Source of the DNA: Oxytricha trifallax
Taxonomy: Eukaryota; Ciliophora; Spirotrichea; Sporadotrichida; Oxytrichidae
NCBI GenBank assembly: GCA_000711775.1
Contig: ARYC01001918.1
Coordinates: 1 to 64,000, forward strand
DNA length: 64,000 nucleotides
Reading direction: 5' to 3'
Shown here: piece after piece, positions 55,103 through 64,000 of the stretch
Numbering within the stretch: position 1 is the first letter of the stretch
Layout: the number at the start of each line of letters is the position of its first letter
The notes under the pieces: generated by a model
Told to the model about the DNA's origin: nothing
Databases searched by the model: none
What the model saw: the letters and a program-made list of their open reading frames with translations, nothing else
Program-made: the position numbers and the translations under genes

Positions 55103-56330
55103 ATTTTGGTGGAAATTTTTACTCCCACATTTTATCTTAAACATAAGGTCCTTTTATAAATTAAAAAAATGAAAGTATTTATGGAGACTAATCTTAAGAA
55201 GATAGACTACATGAAGAAGTTAGACCATGATATATTTCACGAAATCCTGTTTAATTTCTAGCAAGAGACTTTTGAGAGGGATACTATCCTTTCGGTTGAA
55301 AAAGAGAAGGTCAAGAAAATGTTTATCATAAAAAATGGAATTGTTGAAATCACTGTAAAAGTAGATGGTGTTTAACTTTAAATTGAAAGGCTTTATAGAA
55401 TAAACTAAATAAATTAAATTAAAAAATAATTTTTTTACAGTTATTTGGAATGTAGCTGATTATTTAGCTAAGTCCTTTACTCTTTCTCACACTAAAATGA
55501 TAATCCCTCAATTCTAATGTTGAATAACTTGTTTTATAATTTTTATAGAGGGTCAATATTGAATCATAGAGCATTTTTAGTTGGCGATGTAAGTGACATC
55601 AAAGCTTCTTGCACTTAAACCCAAACTCTTTTCTTTCTAACTTATGACCAATTTTAAAAACTCTGCATGAAAAATGCTAATCTCGAACAGGAAATTAAAG
55701 CTATCAGGGATTCTGTAAAAGGGAAAGAAAATCCATATTTTATTGATTACATTCATTGCAGAAGTGTAGTGGATCAACAAATTAAAAGAAATTCCAAGCT
55801 AGAAGAAAGGCGTTCTAAATTGACTTGCTAACTTAAAAACGCGGTTTTGGTTAAGCTTAGTAATCTTAAGAAACAGAGAAGTAAATTATCTGTTTAAAAT
55901 AACAATATAAACTGGTTAAATTCATCTTAAATTAATCATTTTTATTCAATTATCTTCATTTTTATAGCTAGTTTTTTTATACAGAAGCAAGCTGACTTTC
56001 AAGGAAGTCATAAACAAAGTTATTTAAATGAAGAAGGAGGAGATGAAAAAACAAAGAAAAAAGAAGCTTAAACAACTAATGGGTGAAAATGACGATGACA
56101 ATGTGGAATTTAATTTTGAAGATTTGAGCCCTGAACAGGCAAGTGTTCTTATGGAATTAATGGAAGTCATGCAAGAAAAGTATCAAGCAAATAACTTGAA
56201 AATGGCATCGGCTGATAAAGTTTCACTTGAAATTTAAGATAAATTTAAATTAGGCATCAATTTGCATAATTTATACACGCCTAAGAATATTCATAATTTA
56301 AGGCCAAATACTCCTAAGTTTAGCGTATGA
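55103..56330 (+). CDS. same channel gene, inverted C-terminal segments (second cNMP-binding domain)
   Basis: Starts at the shared 9-mer ATTTTGGTG (55103-55111). After a putative 27-bp intron (about 55153-55180) it reads VFMETNLKKIDYMKKLDHDI, FHEILFNFQQETFERDTILS and MFIIKNGIVEITVKVDGVQL; after an IES GSILNHRAFLVGDVSDIKAS, KENPYFIDYIHCRSVVDQQI; after another IES a charged tail (KKEEMKKQRKKKLKQLMGEN, FNFEDLSPEQASVLMELMEV) ending NTPKFSV, TGA 56328-56330. The KIDY.KKLD..IFHEILF start and GS..N.RAF motif are typical of the second cNMP-binding region in ciliate channels. Confidence 0.8.
55400..55559. other. IES in channel gene, pointer TTTATAGA
   Basis: The 8-mer is at 55392-55399 and 55552-55559. 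Removing 160 bp gives IERLYRGSILNHRAF, conserved in the cNMP-binding fold. Confidence 0.9.
55882..55987. other. IES in channel gene, pointer AGAAG
   Basis: AGAAG is at 55877-55881 and 55983-55987. Removing 106 bp joins NLKKQR to SKLTFKEVINKV in frame. Confidence 0.85.
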
Positions 56331-56695
56331 GAATAATAAAAATTTATAAGGTTTAAGTTTTAATAAGATAATTTAAATTTATAATTCTGCTTAGTTACTA
56401 TAATTTAAAATCTAAAATTATTAGATCTATTTAGAAATCATAAAATAAAATCCAAATTAGTGGATTATTAGATAAATTTATATTCATTTGTCATTATTTG
56501 ATTATTATATCAGATGACATATTAAAATTAGTTATGATGTCTTCAATTATATATTCTTTAAACTTATAAATTAATTATCTACAATAGATTTTTTCTCCAA
56601 ACTATAAAATAAAAATAATAATTTATGGTAATTCGAATTCGATTGTAATATTTTATCTTCTTTTGATTAAATTAAGTTAAGACATGAATTACTTA
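56331..56695. other. spacer between the inverted halves of the channel gene
   Basis: AT-rich, non-coding. It separates the end of the plus-strand segments from the minus-strand segments and would be removed or inverted during macronuclear assembly. Confidence 0.6.
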
Positions 56696-59600
56696 CACCA
56701 AAATGATCTCCTGGGTATAGCTACCTGACTCTTTTAGATCCAGAATCCAAGCCAATTTTATCTTGAACTACTACGTTACACTTACCTTTCTATACAAAAT
56801 ACATAAATTCACACTCGTCTGACCCCTGCTTGATGATTTCATTCTCAGGCTCCCTCATCGTGACTTCCAAGTTATCAACAATATGCTCGAGCATTTTTAA
56901 GTATTAGGGTTTTGTGGAGAACATAATTTGCATTAATTCATTCTTTTTTATTGCTATCATAAAGATCTCTCTTTAAATTTACTTTTTTAAACCTGGCCTT
57001 ATGTCCTCTATGAAACTCTAAAACTCTTCTTGTTGTTCTTGAGTGCCTAAAAAAGAATTATAAATTAGTAAAGCATTAAAAAAATTAGTACCTTGCATCT
57101 ATACCATATAATAAGCGATTTCTCTCTTTAATTCTTCGCTTAGATGCAGATTTGAGATTGCTGTGTTTACTATATCCATTTATTAAGAAAACTTTTGATC
57201 TTTTTCATTCATTTGCGATACAAAACTAGCCATAAGACCAAATACGTTAGCTTAATTTTAAAAATAAACACATTATCATATGTATTTATTAAAGCTACTA
57301 TCATCATACATAAGACCATCATAATTGCGTTGAAAGCTAATTCAGCAGCTGTAGCAGCGAGCATGTCACTTATACTGAAAAGCATTGCTGAATAATACAT
57401 ATAATAAAAAATATGTTTCTTAATGTTTTGCTCTTTTTATTAAATACATGACTACCCAATACTGATTATTGATGGGTAAATCATAGATTTTAGTACCTTT
57501 GTATATAAAATCACAATTAGGAATCCAAACTTTCTCGATTTGTGCTAAGTAGAATATAATGCACGTTTGGAAATGCAGGAAAAATATTAAGAAAAAGATG
57601 AGGAAGAGCACTTTCAAAGAAGCTTTTGCAGACTTTGAAACGCTAAGCTTTTGAATCAATTTTGTGAAAATTGCTAATTTGTACAATTTTAACATTCTAT
57701 AAATTATTAAATCTTTATATATTACTTTAATATATGTTAAAAAATATTAGAATTAAGGATAAACATTATGATATTATTATATTGCATAAGTATAAGTTTT
57801 ATCTATAAGTGATAATAAATAAAAAAGGAATTAAATGAAAAATCCCATAAAATTAAAATAATTTCATAAACTAATTCTGATGGTAGATACAAAGTTTTAC
57901 TGATCATAAGTCATAACATCTGCAAATATTTTACTGAACGGAATAAATGCCAAAAGATCCAAATAAAATCTAAACTTCCTGAATCTCAATATTAAATATT
58001 TATAAGAGTAAAATATACTATAATATTTTAAATCCCTAAAACCCCTTTCCAAAATAATTTTCTTATATCGATCTTATATAAGTAACTTAAATATCAAATA
58101 TTCTCAATTTATTAGAAAAAGACATTAATATTTATTGATAAGAAAGTTTATTTTTCTCTCTAGGCTTTGATTGCTACTTTCTTAGGATCGAAAAACTCCT
58201 CCCCAGTATGAGAATCAAAGTATAGTAAATTAAATATTAATTTTATAAAAATAATAATTAAGGCTTACATTTATAAGTTGAAGCGAACTTAATTAGTATG
58301 TCGATTAGATAAATGACCATAATTAAATAGTCATTATTGATGAATCATAATTATATAATAATGCATAAAAAGATAAAGATTGGAGAGAGAATGAATTTTG
58401 TTATGATTTTAAAAATCATTTTAACAAACAATAATTAGTATTTGGTAAGTTTTAGAGTAGTCAGGTTTAAATCCGATAATAAACGGTATGCTAAAGGAAT
58501 CGTATACAGCAACCAAAATTACAAGTAAATTCCAAACTAGAAGAGTATTTCCCTATTCCCTTAACATCCATTTATTAGTTACTATATTAATATTGTTAAA
58601 TTACTCAATTATAGAATATTAGATTATTGTAAATGAATTGTGTACCTTATAATTAAGTATAAATTTATAAAAATATTTTTACTAATATTATATTTGGAGT
58701 TAGCAGCGTTCTCAATTTAAGCATTTTCATCGTTGTCTCCGTTTTACTATCGAACAGAATGCAAATTACATATAATTATTTATATATTTATAAAGATCCT
58801 TACGTCTAGAAATTCTTCAACAAACTTCTCTGAGATGTCATATCTGAATTCATTAATAAATTAACAAAGTTCAGATTATTTTAAAGTAAAATAAAGAATT
58901 CTGATTTTATAAATCTTGAAGCAATTTGTTCTGATCACTGTAGTCTGCAGAGCCAAGTTGGGACAAATTTTAACTTCCCATACTATTCATTAGAGAAAAT
59001 GAAGTCGATGGAAATAGATTCATCCACATATTTTAAATATATAATAATTGATAATTATCTTAGATTACTTAATAGTAATAATATTTTTTATTAATAAATT
59101 GGGTAGATATACTAAAAATACTTTTAATTCTTAAAATCAAAATGATTCCTAAAAAAATATATAAACTATCAATTTTTAGTAGGAATAAATTATGTTTCTC
59201 AAATTATTATAGAATTCAATAAGAAATTAATTTTAATATTGTAGATATAGTTGGTCTAACTCTCCTCATTATTTTTAGGTTTACTTGACTCTAAAAGTTA
59301 AAAAATTAATTTTTCAAGATTTTATCAATATCTTAATCTTTATACTCGAAAACAATAATTATAAATTACTTACTGTAATTTTTCTTTTCTATAGTCAATT
59401 TTGAGCGGAGACTAAGCTTAGAATTGGAGTTATTCCCATTATCCTTTTCAAATTACTTAAAATTTACGATAAGTATAAGATTATATATAAATTTTAAATT
59501 AGTCTAGATCATTTGGATTAGTGATTGTTTTTCTTAATGGTTGGAAGGCGCCGTTATTAGAATCGCCGTCAGTTCTGGAACTTCCTGGTCTATGCACTAC

Positions 59601-59829
59601 AATGTTTGGTACGTCTGGTATTTACTGCATAAGAAAATAAAAATATTAAAGGTAAGTAAATTTAACCTAAATGCATACTAATGCCCTGAATATAGAATTT
59701 AATATATTTAGGATATTATTGTATTGCAAGAAATAAGATTAATTTGCTCAATTTGAGAAAAATAACTATCAATTATATTTAATTAGGTAATACCTCTAAT
59801 AACTGACCTGACTTTATTCTTTTAGCCAT
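56696..59829 (-). CDS. voltage-gated cation channel with cNMP-binding domain, N-terminal to cNBD1 segments
   Basis: Segments in order on the minus strand: MAKRIKSGQLLE (59829); IPDVPNIVVHRPGSSRTDGD (59.6 kb); acidic and Gln-rich parts (58.7-59.0 kb); S1 NTLLVWNLLVILVAVYDSFS (58.5 kb); S2 MVIYLIDILIKFASTYKC (58.3 kb); FDSHTGEEFFDPKKVAIKA; S3 KFRFYLDLLAFIPFSKIFAD (57.95 kb); S4-S5 TIRMLKLYKLAIFTKLIQKL then LKVLFLIFFLIFFLHFQTCI (57.6 kb); pore and S6 MYYSAMLFSISDMLAATAAE, MMVLCMMIVALINTY (57.3 kb); C-linker and first cNMP-binding domain (FMYFVQKGKCNVVVQDKIGL), ending LYPGDHFG at 56704. This is the ciliate CNG/EAG-like K+ channel type. S4 has few Arg, and no GYG filter is visible. Continues on the opposite strand at 55103. 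Confidence 0.82.
57401..57449. other. IES in channel gene, pointer ATGTATT
   Basis: The plus-strand copy AATACAT is at 57394-57400 and 57443-57449. Removing 49 bp joins QYWVVMY to YSAMLFSISD across the pore region. Confidence 0.9.
57699..57878. other. IES in channel gene, pointer AGAAT
   Basis: The plus-strand copy ATTCT is at 57694-57698 and 57874-57878. Removing 180 bp joins NFVSTIR to MLKLYKLAIF at S4. Confidence 0.8.
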
Positions 59830-60327
59830 ATTTATATATAAATTCGGGGGAAGTTTCCTTTCTCTTGCAGATTTTACTCCAAAACATCTAAATTTATATG
59901 ATTCGAAAAAATATAAATAAAACATTTATATGACTTTTCCAATATTCTCCCCTTTATTAAATACAAGGCTCACATTTATCTATTATCTCATTAAAAGATA
60001 TAATAAATATAATGTTTTAGTTTTAATTAAAAATTAATGTCATTGAGACTAAATATTTGAAACTATATCAAGAATAAGAAGTTATTAGATGTTAAAATAT
60101 GAAAATTTTATTCTAAGATAAAAGTTTTTATAATTGATAAAAATTCAAAATTTTTAGTGCTAGACACAAAAATTTTCTTCCCATAAATTTAAATAAAATT
60201 TTAATTTGGATTAATTGCATAGAAGAACTTCGGATTATGTCAAGATTTTATCATCAATTTTAAATTTGATTTGATAAGTATAATAATGAATTTTGATTAT
60301 GAATAATAACATTGAAATTAAATAAAA
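59830..60327. other. divergent spacer between channel gene and coiled-coil gene
   Basis: AT-rich with no ORF. It lies between two start codons on opposite strands and so should contain both promoters. Confidence 0.6.
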
Positions 60328-62106
60328 ATGAAAGCCTTAAGAGCAGGTAGATTTTAAATATTATCTCCTTAGCAACAAGCAGATAAAATGGTTCTTTCAC
60401 CAATGCAAAGCCAACAAAAACATCAATATCACTATGATAGAAAAGGCGTTGGATCAAGTTCAGGGACCTAATAAAACATGGATTTTCAAGATAAAAGTGA
60501 AGCCGTAAGAATTAATATTTTGTAACAATAAAATTAAAAAACTTCTCAACAGAAATAAGGGAATGGAATTTAAAGGCAAATGACTGATTAACATAACTAC
60601 TACAGTGAAAAGACTCTTTAAAATACACATAATGGGAAAACAGAATCTAAAGCAAATTTCAAGAAAAATGGAGACATAGATATTAGCATAGAATTTCCTA
60701 AAGCTGAGGATGATTTTCATAATTAAAATTAGCAAGAGTAAATGTACTTATTTGAAAATGGAGAAGACCCTGTTAGTCCTTTGCAACATCCAAGAAACTA
60801 AAATGGCCCATATAATCATAAGTCACATTTCTCATAAATAAATGAGGAGTCAAAAGAAGTGTCAACTTATAGAGTATTCACTTAGAAAAATACTCACATG
60901 TCTAAGAAGTAAACAACTAAATCTCTAGCTACTCTTACTTTAGATAATGAATATAACGATTAGGTAAACCCAACTGGTTACCGATAGAGTGATAATAATA
61001 TGATGAACTTTGGTTAAAGACCAACGTTAAACTAGAATGAAGGAGAATTTATATTAAAAGACGATTCAGTGAATCAAAGAGATTCTTAATCATACTCTCA
61101 TAGTAACTCTAACTTTATTAGCGATGGAAATTAATCTCCCTAGAATTTTAAGTCTAATAAAAGCACTTTCAATTTCATGGATGTAATGAAATAAGCCTAG
61201 GATCATTTCAAAGAAGACGGACAATAGATAGAGACAGCTTCATCAAATATTGATGAGTCTATGATGAATGCTTATAGAGAAGTAGTACCCAAAGCTTAAT
61301 TTGAGGCTTTGAAAAATGAAAATGCCAGAATTAGAAGAGAAACTCCAAAAATGAAAGAAAATTTAGACTAAGTCAAGCAGTAAACTAGAAACATCGAAAA
61401 TGAAGTTAATTTTCTAATGGCTGGCGTGGAAAATACCGAAGAAATAAAATAAGGTTATGATAAGAAAGTTAAGAGCTTTGACTCTGACATTGAGATTGTG
61501 AAGAAAAAAATTGATTAAGCTGTATTAGAGTACACAGAAGAAAAAATAAAGACTTAGAACCTAGATTTGGCTTTTAAGAGAATTATGAATACGTTAATTA
61601 GGAATTGTTAAGAGAACAAAGATTAAATTATTGACGAAAACTTAAGACAGCTTTTGAAAGAACTAAGTTTGAATGAAAAGTAATAAAAATAAAAAAATCC
61701 TATGCCAAATTAAAGCCCTGGTACTCGTAAAAAAACCCCAGCTTTAACCCCATAAACTTTTACAATCGGTAACAGCTTTTTGAATGATTCTTAATTCTCT
61801 TTCAAAACAGCATAGGGTCAACTTGTTAATGAAGCAATGATTGCAAAAATTGATAATCTAGAAAAAGAGCTTATTAAGAAAAAGTATGAACTTCAAATAG
61901 TGAGGAAAGATTTGTATAATAATTTGGAGAAAGAATAAAAAGATAGATTAATATTAGATTTGTAATAGTTTGGAGAGACTGCTGTTACAGAACTCGTCAA
62001 GGTATTTACTGTTTAAGACTCGAAAAAGTAACCTAAGAGACTTGATGAAATTAAATCACTTCCCACAAGAGATTTTAAGTCAAGACACACTTCTTAGAAA
62101 AGTTGA
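60328..62106 (+). CDS. coiled-coil protein, 592 aa, unidentified
   Basis: A single uninterrupted frame with TAA/TAG as Gln, from MKALRAGRFQILSPQQQADK to KSRHTSQKS and TGA 62104-62106. The N-terminal 300 residues are polar, rich in Gln, Asn and Ser. Residues about 310-430 (YREVVPKAQFEALKNENARI, ENEVNFLMAGVENTEEIKQG, KKKIDQAVLEYTEEKIKTQN) and 500-560 (NEAMIAKIDNLEKELIKKKY) have heptad-like coiled-coil patterns. No IES or intron is needed. The layout suggests a cytoskeletal or axonemal structural protein, but this is inference only. Confidence 0.85.
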
Positions 62107-62381
62107 TTATTTAATAAAGTTATTTCACTATTTTTAATAATTTATGATAATTCAGCATTAAGATAAATTTTATTTTATTCATGAAATAAAGAAAATAATT
62201 TGGTGTGATATAGCTATCATAACTATTTAATCGAGCAGTCTAGAGTTTAGGAACTTTTTTATTAAAGATAACTATTCAACTTAGATCTCTATAAAATAGT
62301 TAGAACAAATAAGTTTATCTTACCATTTGCATTCTAGATTAGTCAAGGTTCTAAATAACTGTAGATATATGTTACTCAGTC

Positions 62382-63890
62382 TCATTGAATTTTTTGGTTT
62401 TGGAATTTTTAGCATTTATGTTTTCCCTATAGATATGTAATTTTAGATTGAAAATAAATTTACTTCATAGGAGGTTTAGCATAGGATCCGCTCTTTCTTT
62501 TTGAGACTTATTGAGGGGAAACAAGATGCTATTGTGAATTAGAATTTGATACATTAATTGAGTTCATCTATGTAGATTTTGGTGTTGAAACATTTTGCAA
62601 ATTATAATTAGGTTAGAGATAGTTTTTGCTGTGAGATGCAGTTAGATTATTATGAGATTAATCCAAACCTCTTAGTCTACTTTATGATTAATTTTGCATC
62701 TAGCCTATAGGGCTAAATAACTAGGAATTATTATTAAGTTTTGAATTACTTAACTGTCGCAAAGTTTCCTTGATCTCCTAGTTAAGTTCCTAAGTATTAG
62801 TCTTTTCGTATCTCACACTTTTTCTTACAAAAGAAATAAAATCAATAGTTGCCTTCACAAATTTCAAGAGTAAATAGCTAGTCTACGTTGATAAATTAGT
62901 ATTAGGGTGAAATTCTAAACTACTTGCAAACTTTCTAGCAAATTTTATGTATATTTTACTCATTAAGTTATTATCTGTAAACTCTTTAATCTTCTTAAAG
63001 TTGAAAAGAATTCTTCCTTAATTGCTTAGTGCTTTTACGACGCTATCCCATGTATGATCAGAAAGCTGACTTTAATCTGGTGTTAGGGAAATTTAGTTAT
63101 CTATAGATGCTAAAATGTAGAGAACACTAATCCCTAATTTCACAACATCTTCGTTAGGTTATCTCACAGATATAAAATTCTTTAAAACTTTAGCGGTTAT
63201 TGTTTCTCTAGCTGCTTCCATTTTCTATAAATTTTCAAGATACCCAGATCTAACATGACTTTTTTCTCTTATAAGCATTGTAATTTTATTTTGCTTTTTA
63301 AAATTCTATCTGTCATTTTACTGCTTGATATATTCAGTTTTCATTGAAATTTCCTTGGATAACTTTCTACAGCTATTAGTCATGCTTTTATTTGGCGAAG
63401 AAAGTTGACTATAATTTTATGATTTTCTAGATGAACTCAGCACTATGTTTTTTTCAACGCTTACTACAGAAGACATTAGATTTTTACCTGGACTTCTTAT
63501 TGGACTTAAAACATTTATCATTTATTCATTAATGGTCTTGTCAGGTTAAAGTTAATCTATGGTAAGTTATGAGTCTTTCAATTAGTTTAATTGATGATAC
63601 TACTCAAACACCTAAATTAAGACTTTTGTAAATTAGGTGTCTAACTACCTCTCATTTATAATAGACTTAATATCGTTGATAAGACGCTTGTCATCTTCAC
63701 TTAAGGAATCAATTTGAAGCTAATGAAATGATGGAATATCCTACTAGTAACAGCTACTTGGTTAAGCATCAAATGAGACTCTTTTTGGCTCTATGATTGA
63801 ATTGTTAAGAGAGTTTCGCATTCCACTATAGAAATTTGGCTAGAGTATTATGTTACTTTTTTTCCTTTAATGCTCACCAACTTGGCCCAT
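62382..63890 (-). CDS. unidentified 502-aa protein with possible helical-repeat core
   Basis: A single frame from MGQVGEHQRKKSNIILQPNF (63890) to QKFQNQKIQ and TGA 62382-62384, with no IES or intron. The N-terminal third is polar (EPKRVSFDAQPSS; INVLSPIRSPGKNLMSSVVS). A central helical region includes NLQKMEAARETITAKVLKNF, EDVVKLGISVLYILASIDNQ and TSYLLLKFVKATIDFISFVR. The C-terminus is Ser/Asn/Gln-rich. It is convergent with the coiled-coil gene; 275 bp separate the two stops. No family recognised. Confidence 0.82.
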
Positions 63891-64000
63891 ATTTTAAGCA
63901 TACTTAATTGTATTATTGCTTTATCTGAAATTGTTTTATATATATAAACATAATAATATGTTGATATTCTGTTAATATATAATAATTAGTCATTCCAAAC

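Noticed and set aside
1-64000. CRISPR arrays, tRNA or rRNA genes
   Set aside because: No regularly spaced short repeats of CRISPR type and no recognisable tRNA or rRNA core sequences were seen on reading; a covariance-model scan was not possible.

Overview
The window reads as germline (micronuclear) DNA of a spirotrich ciliate of the Oxytricha/Stylonychia kind. The sequence shows this in four ways. Genes stay open only if TAA and TAG are read as glutamine, with TGA as the sole stop. Genes are cut into coding segments (MDSs) by short AT-rich internal eliminated sequences (IESs) flanked by short direct repeats (pointers), and removing the IES plus one pointer restores conserved protein sequence. 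True GT-AG introns are tiny (26-60 bp). Transposons with C4A4-type ends and an ATT target duplication (telomere-bearing elements, TBE) are present.

Layout. 1-1455: right part of a TBE inserted in an unidentified gene (1459-2241). 2391-8027: compact genes for mitochondrial ribosomal protein L1, an EF-hand-like protein, a small basic protein, an isochorismatase-like hydrolase and a small GTPase. 8384-36440: four tandem paralogues (A-D) of a two-membrane-span protein family, loaded with transposons and large palindromes. C and D both lie inside one 18.5-kb IES of a small minus-strand gene, 'X' (36707 down to 17786). C is split by a 4.0-kb TBE-like element with a 42-bp terminal inverted repeat that is not C4A4. 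D is split by a complete 4131-bp TBE and by a relict TBE that itself carries a palindrome. 37843-48754: a small unknown gene and a large TBC-rhodanese (TBC1D23-like) gene, the latter split by another roughly 4.0-kb TBE-like element whose zinc-finger ORF carries an MT-A70 adenine methyltransferase domain instead of the usual kinase. 48902-53365: a long Gln/Lys-rich protein and a secreted beta-propeller-like protein. 55103-59829: a voltage-gated cation channel with cyclic-nucleotide-binding domains, whose last part is on the opposite strand (scrambled by inversion). 60328-63890: two convergent IES-free genes.

Mobile DNA dominates the middle. Three related TBE-type elements share one gene order (zinc-finger ORF minus, 22-kDa-type ORF plus, DDE transposase minus) but differ in ends and in the domain fused to the zinc fingers. 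At least four palindromic element families (0.4-1.0 kb foldbacks) are scattered about; two copies sit in coding sequence, and removing them at short repeats restores the frame. No rRNA, tRNA or CRISPR was recognised. Coordinates of MDS ends in the AT-rich family genes are approximate.
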